Source: Lentzea tibetensis (GTDB lineage Bacteria; Actinomycetota; Actinomycetes; Mycobacteriales; Pseudonocardiaceae). Taken from it: a DNA stretch of 64,000 bases. Below the pieces are notes generated by a model. That model was not told the origin of the DNA. It ran no database searches and worked only from the letters and a program-made list of their open reading frames with translations. The translations under genes and the position numbers were made by a program. Location of the stretch: contig NZ_VOBR01000022.1 in the NCBI RefSeq assembly GCF_007845675.1, forward strand, positions 1 to 64,000, read 5' to 3'. Shown in pieces: positions 23,631 to 32,571 of the stretch (within the stretch, counting starts at the first letter, position 1; each line of letters opens with the position of its first letter).

Positions 23631-24079
23631 TGCTGCGCGTGGTCGAGAGCGACAAGCTGAGCGGCACGACCGCGTGGGCCAAGTGCCAGAAGCTCTCATT
23701 GGCGAGCGGCGACACCGTGCGCTTGGTGGTGCACGGGTACGAGGCTGAACGCGTCTACGTGACGTTGCGCGAGGGCGTGGTCTTCGAGAACGTGCTCGCC
23801 GTGTCGCCTGCCGTGTGGGCGCGGTTGCACGACCTGACCGGGTCCGGGCACATCGAGGCGGAACCGGTTCCGCTGTCGTTCGGCGACGTGATGCGGCGGA
23901 AGTTCACCGCCCGGCACGTCGCCGGGATCCTCGCTCTCCTCACGGCGGTGCTGGTGCTGTTCGCGGCCGCGGTGACCGCGTTTCTCGAGCGCGACGGGCT
24001 CGTGCTGGCCCTGTGCGCGGTCGGAGCGGCGTGCGGGGTGGCGGCGTTCGTCGTGGCGTGGCGCGGCACCGACCGGTGA
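23630..24079 (+). CDS. hypothetical two-helix membrane protein
   Basis: 149 residues. The N-terminal 95 residues are soluble and beta-rich (SGDTVRLVVHGYEAERVYVTL). Two adjacent membrane helices follow at about 101-145 (HVAGILALLTAVLVLFAA and LVLALCAVGAACGVAAFVV). Translation is coupled to the Cys-rich protein by a 1-bp stop/start overlap, so the two probably act together. The family was not recognised. Confidence 0.6.
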   Translation: MLRVVESDKLSGTTAWAKCQKLSLASGDTVRLVVHGYEAERVYVTLREGVVFENVLAVSPAVWARLHDLTGSGHIEAEPVPLSFGDVMRRKFTARHVAGILALLTAVLVLFAAAVTAFLERDGLVLALCAVGAACGVAAFVVAWRGTDR

Positions 24080-24148
24080 GGGGCCACCCCATCGGACGCA
24101 GATCAAAACAACCCGTTCAGGCGTCGTACCAGCGTTTACTCTGTCACC

Positions 24149-24658
24149 GTGTCCAACACACTGGGGTTCGAGTGCACGCGATGCGCCCAGCGCCACGACG
24201 GGATGCCTCTCGCGTACACGGCGGCCGCCCCCGCCTACTGGCGGCCCGAGTTCGCGCACGACCCCGGCAGCGTGCTCGGTGACGAGCAGTGCGTCATCAA
24301 CGACGAGCACTTCTTCGTGCGCGGGCGGATCGTGCTGCCGGTGCTGGACGCGGACGAGGACTTCGAGTGGGGCGTGTGGGTCTCGTTGAGCGAGGCCAAC
24401 TACGACCGCATGGGCGAGATCTGGCACGACGAGGACCGGGTGAACGAGCCGCCGTACTTCGGCTGGCTGTCGACGGAGCTGCTCGTGTACGACCTGAGCA
24501 CGCTGAACCTCAAGACCAACCTGCACACCCAGCGGGTCGGCATCCGGCCGTTGATCGAGCTGGAGCCGACGGACCACCCGCTGGCGGTCGAGCAGCGCAC
24601 CGGGATCACGCTGGACCGCGTGCAGGCCATCAGCGAACGCGTGCTGCACGGCGCCTGA
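24149..24658 (+). CDS. DUF2199 domain protein
   Basis: 169 residues. The start LGFECTRCAQRHDGMPLAY has the CxxC pair typical of DUF2199. EQCVINDEHFFVRGRIVLPV, DFEWGVWVSLSEANY and FGWLSTELLVYDLSTLNLKT (as separate segments) complete the family pattern. Function unknown; the Cys pair may bind zinc. GTG start at 24149. A hairpin after the stop ends this gene and the convergent fad operon. Confidence 0.8.
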   Translation: MSNTLGFECTRCAQRHDGMPLAYTAAAPAYWRPEFAHDPGSVLGDEQCVINDEHFFVRGRIVLPVLDADEDFEWGVWVSLSEANYDRMGEIWHDEDRVNEPPYFGWLSTELLVYDLSTLNLKTNLHTQRVGIRPLIELEPTDHPLAVEQRTGITLDRVQAISERVLHGA

Positions 24659-24667
24659 ACGTGAGAA

Positions 24668-24698
24668 CGCCCGGCCCCCGCAACGCGAGGACCGGGCG
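24668..24698. terminator. bidirectional terminator hairpin
   Basis: CGCCCGG at 24668-24674 pairs with CCGGGCG at 24692-24698 across a 17-nt loop, between the convergent DUF2199 gene and fadB. There is no long T run, as is common in high-GC actinomycetes. Confidence 0.5.
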
Positions 24699-24713
24699 CA
24701 GTCAGCGAACGGA

Positions 24714-26825
24714 TCAGGCCGGGACGGAAGCCACGCCGGGGGCGAGGAACCGCTTGCCCGTCACCTTCTCCGAGATGCCGGACCGGTCGAGGTACGGCGT
24801 GATGCCGCCCAGCCAGAACGGCCAGCCCGCGCCGAGGATCATGCACAGGTCGATGTCCTGCGCCTCCTGCACCACGCCCTCGTCGAGCATGATGCGGATC
24901 TCCTCGGCCAGCGCCTCGAGAGCACGCGTCTTGACCTCGTCACCGGTGAGCGGCGACGTGCCGAACTCCCACAGCGCCTGGACCTCGGGGTCGACGGTCT
25001 GCTTGCCGGTGGAGTCCCACTGCCAGACGGCGGCCTTGCCCGCGGCGACGAACTTCTTCATGTTCTCCGACACCGAGAAGCGGTCGGGGAACGCGCCGTG
25101 CATCGTCTCGGACACGTGCAGCGCGACGGCCGAACCCACCAGCTGCAGCAGGATCATCGGCGACATCGGCAGGCCGAGCGGCTCGGTCGCCTTGTCGGCC
25201 ACCTCGAACGACGTGCCCTCGTCGACCGACTTGATGACCTCGCCCATGAAGCGGGTCAGCAGGCGGTTCACGACGAACGCCGGGGCGTCCTTCACGAGCA
25301 CGCAGGACTTCTTGAGCTCCTTGCCGATCTTGAACGCCGTCGCCAGCGTCGCGTCGTCGGTCTGCTCGGCGCGCACGATCTCCAGCAGCGGCATGACCGC
25401 GACCGGGTTGAAGAAGTGGAAGCCCACGACCCGCTCGGGGTGCTTGAGCTTCGACGCCATGTCCGTGATGGACAGCGACGACGTGTTCGTCGCGAGGATC
25501 GCCTCGGGGGAGACGTGCTCCTCGACCTCGGCGAACACCTGCTGCTTCACCGCGAGGTCCTCGAACACGGCCTCGATGACGAAGTCGGCGTCCGCGAAGG
25601 CGGCCTTGTCCAGCGAGCCCGACACCAGCGCCTTGAGGCGGTTGGCCTCGTCCGGCGAGATGCGCTTCTTGCCGGCCAGCTTGTCGATCTCGCTGTGGAC
25701 GTAGCCGACGCCCTTGTCCACCCGCGCCTGGTCGATGTCGGTCAGCACGACCGGCACGTGCAGGCGGCGGATGAACAGCAGCGCCATCTGCGACGCCATC
25801 AGACCGGCGCCGACGACGCCGACCTTGGTGACGTTGCGCGCCAGCGACTTGTCCGGCGCACCGGCCGGGCGCTTCGCGCGCTTCTGCACCAGGTTGAACG
25901 AGTACAGGCCGGCGCGCAGCTCGTCGCTCATCACGACGTCCGCGAGACCCTCGGTCTCGGCCGCGTAGCCCTTCTTCAGGTCGTTCTCCCGCGCCAGCTC
26001 CAGCAGTTCCAGAGCCTTGAGCGCACCGGGAGCGGCGCCCTTGGTCTTGCCGTGCACGATCGCCTTGGCGCGTGCGACGGCCGCGTCCCACGCCTCGCCG
26101 CGGTCGATCTCCTTGCGGGGCGGCACGATCTCGCCGCGGACCACGGAGGACAGCCACAGCAGCGACTGCTCCAGGTAGTCGGCGGAGTCGAACAGCGCGT
26201 CCGCGATGCCCAGCGCCAAAGCCTCCTTCGGCTTCAGCATCTTGTTCTGGTTCAACGCGTTCTCGAAGATCACGGTGACCGCGTCGTTCGCGCCGATCAG
26301 GTTCGGCAGCAGCTGCGTGCCGCCCCAGCCGGGGAAGAGGCCGAGGAAGACCTCGGGCAGCGCGATCGCGGCCGCGTTCGACGCCAGCGTCCGGTAGTGG
26401 CACGACAGCGCCAGCTCCAGGCCGCCACCCATGACCGCGCCGTTGACGAAGGCGAAGGTCGGGATGTCGGAGTCGGTGAACTTCTTGAAGACCTCGTGGC
26501 CCAGCTCGCCGATCGTCCGGCCCTGCTCGCGGTCCGACGAGCCCTCGACGGCCGTCAGGTCCGCGCCCACGGCGAAGATGAACGGCTTGCCGGTGACCGC
26601 GATGGCGGCCGGCTCGGCCGCGTAGGCCTCGTCGAACGCCGCGTTCAGCGACACCAGCGACTGCGGGCCGAACGTCGACGGACGGGTGTGGTCCTTGCCG
26701 TTGTCGATCGTGATGAACGCGACCGGCTTGTCCAGGCCCGGTACGGAGATCAACCGCGTCTTGGCGACCGTGACGACCTCGTCCGGAAAGAGCGCCTTGG
26801 CGTCCTCTGCAGAAATGATGGTCAC
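24714..26825 (-). CDS. fadB: fatty acid oxidation complex alpha subunit (enoyl-CoA hydratase / 3-hydroxyacyl-CoA dehydrogenase)
   Basis: 703 residues. The N-terminal crotonase domain (about 1-200) has the oxyanion segment FIFAVGADLTAVEG and MGGGLELALSCHYR. The NAD-binding domain starts at about 335 with VGVVGAGLMASQMALLFIRR, and HFFNPVAVMPLLEIV holds the catalytic His. The C-terminal 3HCDH domain includes RLLTRFMGEV and repeats. It hydrates trans-2-enoyl-CoA and oxidises L-3-hydroxyacyl-CoA in beta-oxidation. GTG start overlaps the thiolase stop (GTGA), so fadA-fadB is one operon. Confidence 0.93.
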   Translation of the reverse strand: MTIISAEDAKALFPDEVVTVAKTRLISVPGLDKPVAFITIDNGKDHTRPSTFGPQSLVSLNAAFDEAYAAEPAAIAVTGKPFIFAVGADLTAVEGSSDREQGRTIGELGHEVFKKFTDSDIPTFAFVNGAVMGGGLELALSCHYRTLASNAAAIALPEVFLGLFPGWGGTQLLPNLIGANDAVTVIFENALNQNKMLKPKEALALGIADALFDSADYLEQSLLWLSSVVRGEIVPPRKEIDRGEAWDAAVARAKAIVHGKTKGAAPGALKALELLELARENDLKKGYAAETEGLADVVMSDELRAGLYSFNLVQKRAKRPAGAPDKSLARNVTKVGVVGAGLMASQMALLFIRRLHVPVVLTDIDQARVDKGVGYVHSEIDKLAGKKRISPDEANRLKALVSGSLDKAAFADADFVIEAVFEDLAVKQQVFAEVEEHVSPEAILATNTSSLSITDMASKLKHPERVVGFHFFNPVAVMPLLEIVRAEQTDDATLATAFKIGKELKKSCVLVKDAPAFVVNRLLTRFMGEVIKSVDEGTSFEVADKATEPLGLPMSPMILLQLVGSAVALHVSETMHGAFPDRFSVSENMKKFVAAGKAAVWQWDSTGKQTVDPEVQALWEFGTSPLTGDEVKTRALEALAEEIRIMLDEGVVQEAQDIDLCMILGAGWPFWLGGITPYLDRSGISEKVTGKRFLAPGVASVPA

Positions 26826-28036
26826 TTGCCGCTCCAGTTCGGGTTCTCCCAGATAACGGTGCCACCCATGCCGATGCCGATGCACATGGTGGTGAGGCCG
26901 TAGCGGACGTCCGGCCGCTCGGCGAACTGACGCGACAGCTGCGTCATCAGACGGACACCGCTCGACGCGAGCGGGTGGCCGGTCGCGATCGCGCCGCCCC
27001 ACTGGTTCACGCGCGGGTCGTCGTCAGCGATCTTGAAGTGGTCGAGGAACGCGAGCACCTGGATGGCGAACGCCTCGTTGACCTCGAACAGGCCGATGTC
27101 CTCGATGGACAGACCGGCGCGCTCGAGAGCCTTCTCGGTGGCCGGAACCGGGCCGATGCCCATGACCTCGGGCTCGACACCCAGGAACGAGTAGCCGACC
27201 ATCCGCATGCCGATCGGCAGACCGAGCTCGCGCGCGGTCTCCTCCTCGGCGAGGATGCAGCCGGTCGCGCCGTCGTTCAGACCGGCCGCGTTGCCCGCGG
27301 TGATCCGGCCGTGCGGGCGGAACGGCGTCTTGAGCTTGCCCAGGTCCTCGACGGTGGTGCCCGGACGCGGCGGCTCGTCGGCCGTCGCGAGGCCCCAGCC
27401 GTGCTCCGCGGAGCGGGTGGCGACGGGGACGAGCTCCGGGCCGATCTTGCCCGCGGCGAGCGCGGCGGCGTACTTGGCCTGCGAGGCCGCGGCGTAGGCG
27501 TCCGTGCGGTCCTTGGTGATCTCCGGGAACCGGTCGTGCAGGTTCTCCGCGGTCTGCCCCATGACCAGCGCGCTCGTGTCGACGATGCGGTCCGACAGGA
27601 AGCGCGGGTTCGGGTCGACGCCCTCACCCATCGGGTGACGGCCCATGTGCTCGACACCGCCCGCGATGGCGACGTCGTACGCGCCGAACGCGATACCGCT
27701 CGCCGCGGTGGTGACCGCGGTCATCGCGCCTGCGCACATGCGGTCGACCGAGTAACCGGGCACCGACTTCGGCAGGCCCGCCAGCAGAGCGGCGGTGCGG
27801 CCGAGCGTCAGACCCTGGTCGCCGATCTGGGTGGTCGCGGCGATCGCGACCTCGTCGACGCGCTCCGGCGGCAGCTCGGGGTGCCTGCGCAGCAGCTCAC
27901 GGATGACCTTGACGATCAGGTCGTCGGCGCGGGTCTCGGCGAAAATGCCCTTCGGGCCGGCCTTGCCGAACGGCGTCCGAACGCCGTCTACGAAGACAAC
28001 GTTCCGAACGCGTGCCGGCGCTGCTGGTGCGGCCAC
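26822..28036 (-). CDS. fadA: acetyl-CoA acyltransferase (3-ketoacyl-CoA thiolase)
   Basis: 404 residues from GTG 28036, preceded by GGAGGA at 6 nt. The acylated nucleophile is C101 in SVDRMCAGAMTAV. NEAFAIQVLAF, GHPLASSG (His) and CIGIGMGG (second Cys) are the other thiolase motifs. The enzyme cleaves 3-ketoacyl-CoA with CoA in the last step of beta-oxidation and forms a complex with the FadB product. Two palindromes upstream suggest repression by an acyl-CoA-responsive TetR regulator. Confidence 0.94.
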   Translation of the reverse strand: MAAPAAPARVRNVVFVDGVRTPFGKAGPKGIFAETRADDLIVKVIRELLRRHPELPPERVDEVAIAATTQIGDQGLTLGRTAALLAGLPKSVPGYSVDRMCAGAMTAVTTAASGIAFGAYDVAIAGGVEHMGRHPMGEGVDPNPRFLSDRIVDTSALVMGQTAENLHDRFPEITKDRTDAYAAASQAKYAAALAAGKIGPELVPVATRSAEHGWGLATADEPPRPGTTVEDLGKLKTPFRPHGRITAGNAAGLNDGATGCILAEEETARELGLPIGMRMVGYSFLGVEPEVMGIGPVPATEKALERAGLSIEDIGLFEVNEAFAIQVLAFLDHFKIADDDPRVNQWGGAIATGHPLASSGVRLMTQLSRQFAERPDVRYGLTTMCIGIGMGGTVIWENPNWSGK

Positions 28037-28094
28037 GGCGTCTCCTCCACTCGTGGTGAACAACTCTGTCCAGTCCGGCAGGGGGCGCGAGTCC

Positions 28095-28139
28095 TACCGG
28101 CCGGTAACGCCACTGTAGCCCTCGTTACTGACGAGTAAC
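28095..28139 (-). promoter_or_regulatory. double palindromic operator of fadA-fadB
   Basis: Two perfect palindromes lie upstream of fadA: TACCGGCCGGTA at 28095-28106 and GTTACT-GACG-AGTAAC at 28124-28139. Between them on the minus strand is a possible -10 element, TACAGT. Such sites fit a TetR-type fatty-acid regulator (inference); the regulator gene is not in the window. Confidence 0.6.
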
Positions 28140-28164
28140 TACCGTGGTGCCCCTGTCGGTTGCG

Positions 28165-29064
28165 TCACACACCTTGTGGGCTGCGGGGAAGGGCGGCAAG
28201 CCGAACGGCCACCACGGTCAACGCCGCCAGCGCGGCGAACGCGAGGAGGGTCAGCGCGTCCGGGTCGGTCACCGGCTGCCCGCGCAACGCCTGCCACGTG
28301 GTGAGCGCGAAGAGGCCGAAGTAGCTCCCCGAGAGCACCCAGGCCAGCCGGGCGTCGGCCCGGCGGCCGAACAGCGCGACCAGCACCGGTATCGCCTGCA
28401 GCGCGTGGATGCCGACGAAGTGCGGCACCCGCAGGTCGCCCACCTCGGTGCTCCAGCCGGTGACCGGCAGGTGCTCGCCGCCGTCCGGCGCTCCGACGCT
28501 GTGCGCGCCGACGGTGCCGCTCTTGCCGGTCTGGCCCGGCTGCGGCTGGGTCATCAGCGTGCCGAGCGTCAGGCCGAGCAGCGAGATCGCCAGCCCGAGC
28601 CGGATCGCCCACGCGAGTGCCCTGTTGTCGAACCTGGTCCAGAGCAGCAGGAGCGCGATGACCGCGTGCGCGACCCACAGCACGATGATCCCCTGGCCCA
28701 TGAACGAGTAGAGCGCGGAGTCGAACTGCGTCTCGATGTTGAAGTGGCTGCGCTTGCCGCGCAGCACCTGGACGAGGATGGCGACCATCTCGACGCCGAG
28801 TGCGACCGCCATCGCCGTGCCCGCCCACCAGCCGATCCGGCGCCCGCGGTTCAGGAACGTCAGGAACCACGCCAGGCTGACCGCGTAGGTCCCGAGCGAC
28901 ACCGCGAACTTGAACGGCTTCGTCCAGATCGGCGCTCCGACGAGCACGCGGTCGTCGACCAGCATGCCGATCAGGGTGACCGGGACCAGTGCGGCCATCG
29001 CGATTCCGAGGATCACCAACGGGCGGTGCCAGCGCAGAGCTGTGTTCACAGAAGTTTTCAACAT
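28165..29064 (-). CDS. multi-spanning membrane protein, paralogue A
   Basis: 299 residues with about seven hydrophobic segments. It is one of three paralogues in this window, all sharing DDRVLVG.PIW.KP.KFA.S near residue 35-53, RGKRSHFN at about 104-111, a GAHSVGA.DGG loop and DLRVPHF.GIHA. The conserved His residues of the last three motifs would cluster on one face and might bind haem or metal, which is inference. No named family recognised. Unlike its two paralogues it has no ABA4-like gene directly downstream, but the ABA4-like gene at 29225-29716 ends 160 bp upstream. Start ATG with GGGGA 8-10 nt before. Confidence 0.65.
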   Translation of the reverse strand: MLKTSVNTALRWHRPLVILGIAMAALVPVTLIGMLVDDRVLVGAPIWTKPFKFAVSLGTYAVSLAWFLTFLNRGRRIGWWAGTAMAVALGVEMVAILVQVLRGKRSHFNIETQFDSALYSFMGQGIIVLWVAHAVIALLLLWTRFDNRALAWAIRLGLAISLLGLTLGTLMTQPQPGQTGKSGTVGAHSVGAPDGGEHLPVTGWSTEVGDLRVPHFVGIHALQAIPVLVALFGRRADARLAWVLSGSYFGLFALTTWQALRGQPVTDPDALTLLAFAALAALTVVAVRLAALPRSPQGV

Positions 29065-29089
29065 GTGTTTTCCCCGACAACGAAAGAAA
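29065..29089 (-). promoter_or_regulatory. leader element shared with the PQQ-propeller gene
   Basis: 25 bp directly before the start of paralogue A match the element at 32246-32270 at 20 of 25 positions. The shared parts are GTTTCC/GTTTTCC then GACAAC then AAAGAAA. The rest of the 160-bp gap (29090-29224) is AT-richer and holds no gene I can support. Confidence 0.45.
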
Positions 29090-29224
29090 GCAGATCGTCG
29101 TATTCGAATCGACCTTTTGGGTCGAAACTAGCAGCGGCTGGAGCCGTCGTCCAGCCGCTGAAGAAGTCTCCGACCTGCTACTACACCAGTTGTGTTCGTT
29201 GCGGAAGAAATATTACTGACAGGT

Positions 29225-29716
29225 TCAGGAAGTGGAAACCGCTGATTTTTCGGATCCGTTTCGAATGGTCGGGTCGTAATCCTTCCGGGGGATGAAGCGC
29301 AGTACGAAGCGGATGACGAGGAAGGCCGGGAACACGACCGCGGGCAGCGTGCTGGCCAGGAACAGGATCGGCCCCATGATCAGCGGGTGGATGCGCATGG
29401 AGCTCTCGCGGTTCATCAGGTACATCCACCTGCCGATGGCGAGGTCCCAGGCGATGATCTGCGCCCACGCCATCGTCGCGCCCTCCGGGCTGCCGATGAT
29501 CGCGATGAACCCCTCGACCGTCGGGCTCCAGGCGAACTTCAGCAGCTCGGGGATGATCGCGAGTCCCAGGTAGAAGAAGATCCCCAGCGGCCCGACGATG
29601 ATCCACGGCGAGTCGATGATCTTCTTGGTCCACTTCCAGTTCGGCGCGAAGATCATCAACGCCCAGAACGGCGTGACGAGGTGGAAGGCCAGGAAGAAGA
29701 GGTCGTCGATGCTCAT
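29225..29716 (-). CDS. ABA4-like family membrane protein (copy 2)
   Basis: 163 residues with four membrane helices. LVTPFWALMIFAPNWKWTKKI, SPEGATMAWAQIIAWDLAIGRWMY and the GPILF helix agree with the ABA4-like family (DUF4281). Plant ABA4 members are needed for neoxanthin formation; bacterial members have no assigned reaction. The start ATG overlaps the stop of the membrane protein upstream (ATGA). A second copy is at 32572-33000; both end in the same 15-bp sequence around the stop codon. Confidence 0.75.
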   Translation of the reverse strand: MSIDDLFFLAFHLVTPFWALMIFAPNWKWTKKIIDSPWIIVGPLGIFFYLGLAIIPELLKFAWSPTVEGFIAIIGSPEGATMAWAQIIAWDLAIGRWMYLMNRESSMRIHPLIMGPILFLASTLPAVVFPAFLVIRFVLRFIPRKDYDPTIRNGSEKSAVSTS

Positions 29717-30654
29717 GCGGGGATCACCTGTTTCTGTGGTTGTCGGACGGCGAGGTACACGGCGGCGGTGGTCGCCGCGGCGAGCGCGGCGTACGCGGCG
29801 AGCGTGAGCGAGTCGGGGCGCAGCACCGCCTGCCCACGTGCCGCCTGCCAGAACGTGATCGCGAACAGGCCCGCGTAGGCGACGCCGACCACCCAGGCGA
29901 GGAACGTGCTGGCCCGCCTGCCGAGCAGAGCGATCACGACGGGCACCACCTGCACCGCGTGGATGCCGATGAAGTGCGGCACCCGCAGGTCGCCCACCTC
30001 GGTGTTCCAGCCGACGACCGGCAGGTGCGGCCCGCCGTCGACGGCGCCGACGCTGTGCCCGCCGACGGTGCCCGCCGGGCCCGGCTCACCTGGTTTCGGC
30101 GTGGCCATCAGCACGCCGACGGACAGGCCGGCCATCGAGATGAGCAGCCCGAGCCGGATGCTCCACGCCAGTGCCTTGTTCTCGAGCTTGGCGAAGAGGA
30201 GCAGGACGGCGATGACGGCGTGCATGAGCCAGACCAGCATGATCAACATGCCCAGCATCGACAGGACGTTGGCGTCGAACGGGGTCTCGGCGTTGAAGTG
30301 GCTGCGCTTGCCGCGCAGCACCTGGAAGATGATCGCCGGTACCTCGATCGTGGCGGCGGCGACGATGATCGTGCCCGCCCACCAGCCGACCCGGCGTCCC
30401 CGGCGCAGGAACGACAGGAACCAGGCCAGCGCGATCGTGTAGAGCGCGGCCGAGACGGCGAACTTGAACGGCTTGGCCCAGATGGGCTCGCCGACGAGGA
30501 CGCGGTCGTCGACCAGCATTCCGATCGCGCACAGCGGCGCGAGCGCCACCATGGCCAGGCCGAAGATCACCAACGGACGGTGCCAGCTCAGTGCGGTGCG
30601 CAGCACTGTTCCTCCCCAGGTGGACAGCGGTGCTCGGTGCGTGTCGGCGCTCAT
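29713..30654 (-). CDS. multi-spanning membrane protein, paralogue B
   Basis: 313 residues, about seven membrane segments, with all the motifs of paralogue A: MLVDDRVLVGEPIWAKPFKF, RGKRSHFNAETPFD, GGHSVGAVDGG and DLRVPHFIGIHAVQ. An N-terminal extension of about 20 residues precedes SWHRPLVIFG. It overlaps the beta-propeller gene upstream (ATGA) and the ABA4-like gene downstream (ATGA), so all three are made from one transcript. Function unknown; co-translation with ABA4-like and a PQQ-type propeller hints at a membrane redox step. Confidence 0.68.
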   Translation of the reverse strand: MSADTHRAPLSTWGGTVLRTALSWHRPLVIFGLAMVALAPLCAIGMLVDDRVLVGEPIWAKPFKFAVSAALYTIALAWFLSFLRRGRRVGWWAGTIIVAAATIEVPAIIFQVLRGKRSHFNAETPFDANVLSMLGMLIMLVWLMHAVIAVLLLFAKLENKALAWSIRLGLLISMAGLSVGVLMATPKPGEPGPAGTVGGHSVGAVDGGPHLPVVGWNTEVGDLRVPHFIGIHAVQVVPVVIALLGRRASTFLAWVVGVAYAGLFAITFWQAARGQAVLRPDSLTLAAYAALAAATTAAVYLAVRQPQKQVIPA

Positions 30655-32231
30655 GGGGCGAACGCGAGGAGGACGCGGCTGTGCGGCGAGTTGAAGTTGC
30701 CGCGGTAGCCGGACTGGACGAAGACCATGCCGCGCGACACGACCACGCCGCCGCCGGGGCCGCCGACCACGTTGCCGCGGCCCATCACCCCGTTGACGCC
30801 GCGGACGTCCTGGACGGTGTCGTAGGTCCACAGCACCTTGCCGGTGTCGGCCGCGTACGCGCGGACCTTGCCGTCGCTGCTGCCCAGGTACACGACGCCG
30901 GGCGTGCTGGAGACCGGTGCGCCGTGCGCGAGCGCGCAGTCCGGCTGTCCGGCCGCGCCGCCGGTGGTGCAGCCGTCGGCCGGGTTGGGGGTCGCCCACA
31001 GGACCTTGCCGGTCAGCGGGTCGACGGCGAACAGCGTGCCGGGCTTGGCGTTGAACGTGGCGATGTAGAGGCGTTTGCCGTCGTAGCTGGAGCCCCACTG
31101 GATGCCGGACTGGCCGCCGTTCGGCACGGCGACGCCGAGCTGCCTGCGCCACACCACCTGGCCCGTGCGCGCGTCGAACACGTGGTAGACCCCGGACTTC
31201 TGGCCTGCTCCGACGAGCTTGCGGCCGCCCGCGGTGAACAGGTTGGGCCCCGTGCCGATGTCGTAGTCCAGGTGCGTGCCGTCGGTGAGGCCGGTGCAGA
31301 AGCCCTCGGGGCTCGGCTCGGTGCAGGCCCAGCGCCAGGTGTCCGCGTCGGTCACCTGGTTGGTCCACTTCACCGCGCCGGACCGGGTGTCGAGCGCGAG
31401 CATCGAGTCGAACTCGCCGCCGCGCCCGGAGTAGTTCTGGCCGGTGCCCACGTACAGCGTGTGGTCGCGGGGGTCGATGACCGGTGAGCCCCACACCCCG
31501 GCGCCGGACGGCTCGAACCGCTTCGCGCCGTTGGGCCAGGTGCCCGCTTCCTTCGGCTCGGGCACCGTGTAGTGCCGCCACGCCAGCGCGCCGGTGTTGG
31601 CGTCGTAGGCGTCGACGTGCCCGCGGAACGTGCAGCACGCGTAGTCGCGCGGCATCGCGGTCTCGCCGCTCGAGATGCCGATGAACACCTTGCCGTCGTG
31701 GACGATCGGGGAGCCGGTGGCCGAGCCGCGGGTGTTGGTGTCCATCCGCGTCGCCCACGACAGGCGTCCCGTGCGCTGGTCGACCGCGTAGAGGTACGCG
31801 CGGTTGTCGCCGAAGTAGATCTTGCCGCCCGCGATCGACGGGCTGTCGGTGTTGAAGATGATCGTGCCGGGCGGCGCCGGGTCGACGGCGGTGAGGTCGA
31901 ACGTCCACCGGTCGGCGCCGGTGCGGGCGTCGCGGGCGTAGAACTTGCCGTCCGGGCCGCCGAAGTAGACGGTGTCGCCGACCACCGCGGGCTGGCTGCG
32001 GACGAGCTTGCCCTCGGACGGCGGGTAGGCGAAGGCCCACTTCAGCTTCAGCCCGCCGACCGTGTGCCGGTTGACGCGCCACTCGGCGGCGTTGTGCCTG
32101 GTGCCCGACAGGTCCTTCTGCCAGCCCGGCCAGTCCGCGCTTCTCAGCGGGTGCGCCGGCGTTGTGCTCGCGGGCGCGGCGCTCACCAGAACGGCGGCAA
32201 TGACCAGCAATGGGAGGGTTCGGTTCAACAT
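30651..32231 (-). CDS. secreted PQQ-binding-like beta-propeller protein
   Basis: 526 residues. Signal peptide about 1-32. The mature protein is an eight-bladed-type propeller with repeated blade motifs such as GTIIFNTDSPSIAGGKIYFG, YAVDQRTGRLSW, AVDPLTGKVLWAT and YAADTGKVLWTYD. A vicinal Cys pair (DYACCTFRG) recalls the disulfide near PQQ in quinoprotein dehydrogenases, and the overall layout resembles polyvinyl alcohol dehydrogenase. No cytochrome c motif (CxxCH) is present, so electrons would leave by another carrier. AGGGAG before the ATG at 32231 fixes the start. First gene of a three-gene operon. Confidence 0.78.
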   Translation of the reverse strand: MLNRTLPLLVIAAVLVSAAPASTTPAHPLRSADWPGWQKDLSGTRHNAAEWRVNRHTVGGLKLKWAFAYPPSEGKLVRSQPAVVGDTVYFGGPDGKFYARDARTGADRWTFDLTAVDPAPPGTIIFNTDSPSIAGGKIYFGDNRAYLYAVDQRTGRLSWATRMDTNTRGSATGSPIVHDGKVFIGISSGETAMPRDYACCTFRGHVDAYDANTGALAWRHYTVPEPKEAGTWPNGAKRFEPSGAGVWGSPVIDPRDHTLYVGTGQNYSGRGGEFDSMLALDTRSGAVKWTNQVTDADTWRWACTEPSPEGFCTGLTDGTHLDYDIGTGPNLFTAGGRKLVGAGQKSGVYHVFDARTGQVVWRRQLGVAVPNGGQSGIQWGSSYDGKRLYIATFNAKPGTLFAVDPLTGKVLWATPNPADGCTTGGAAGQPDCALAHGAPVSSTPGVVYLGSSDGKVRAYAADTGKVLWTYDTVQDVRGVNGVMGRGNVVGGPGGGVVVSRGMVFVQSGYRGNFNSPHSRVLLAFAP

Positions 32232-32245
32232 GATTCTCCCTGACT

Positions 32246-32270
32246 GTTGTTTCCGAGACAACAAAAGAAA
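32246..32270 (-). promoter_or_regulatory. palindromic leader element before the propeller operon
   Basis: GTTGT-N7-ACAAC (32246-32262) followed by AAAAGAAA. It matches the element before paralogue A. The gap 32232-32571 (340 bp) is AT-richer than its surroundings and should hold the promoter of the propeller operon; nothing else in it can be assigned. Confidence 0.45.
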
Positions 32271-32571
32271 CCGGGTCGGGCAGACCGGTTTTCTGTAAAC
32301 CTTCTCGGACTCGAATGTAGTCAGGGTGCAGATAGTCGTCCACCTAGTCTCGATTGGTGAACGTGTGAACTGTTGCCCCGTATCTCAATGGGAAGTGAAT
32401 GGCATTTCTGCTGGTCAGTAGCCTTGTTGCGAATGTGAGAGCGCTCTCGACATGCAGGTGTTCCGGAAACAATTAGAGCTTGCCGGATGATTTACTAGGG
32501 GAACGACTGGACGTGGGTGTTCAACGCCGAGCTATTCCTTTTGCAGTAAGGTGGAAATGTCGCAGACAGGT

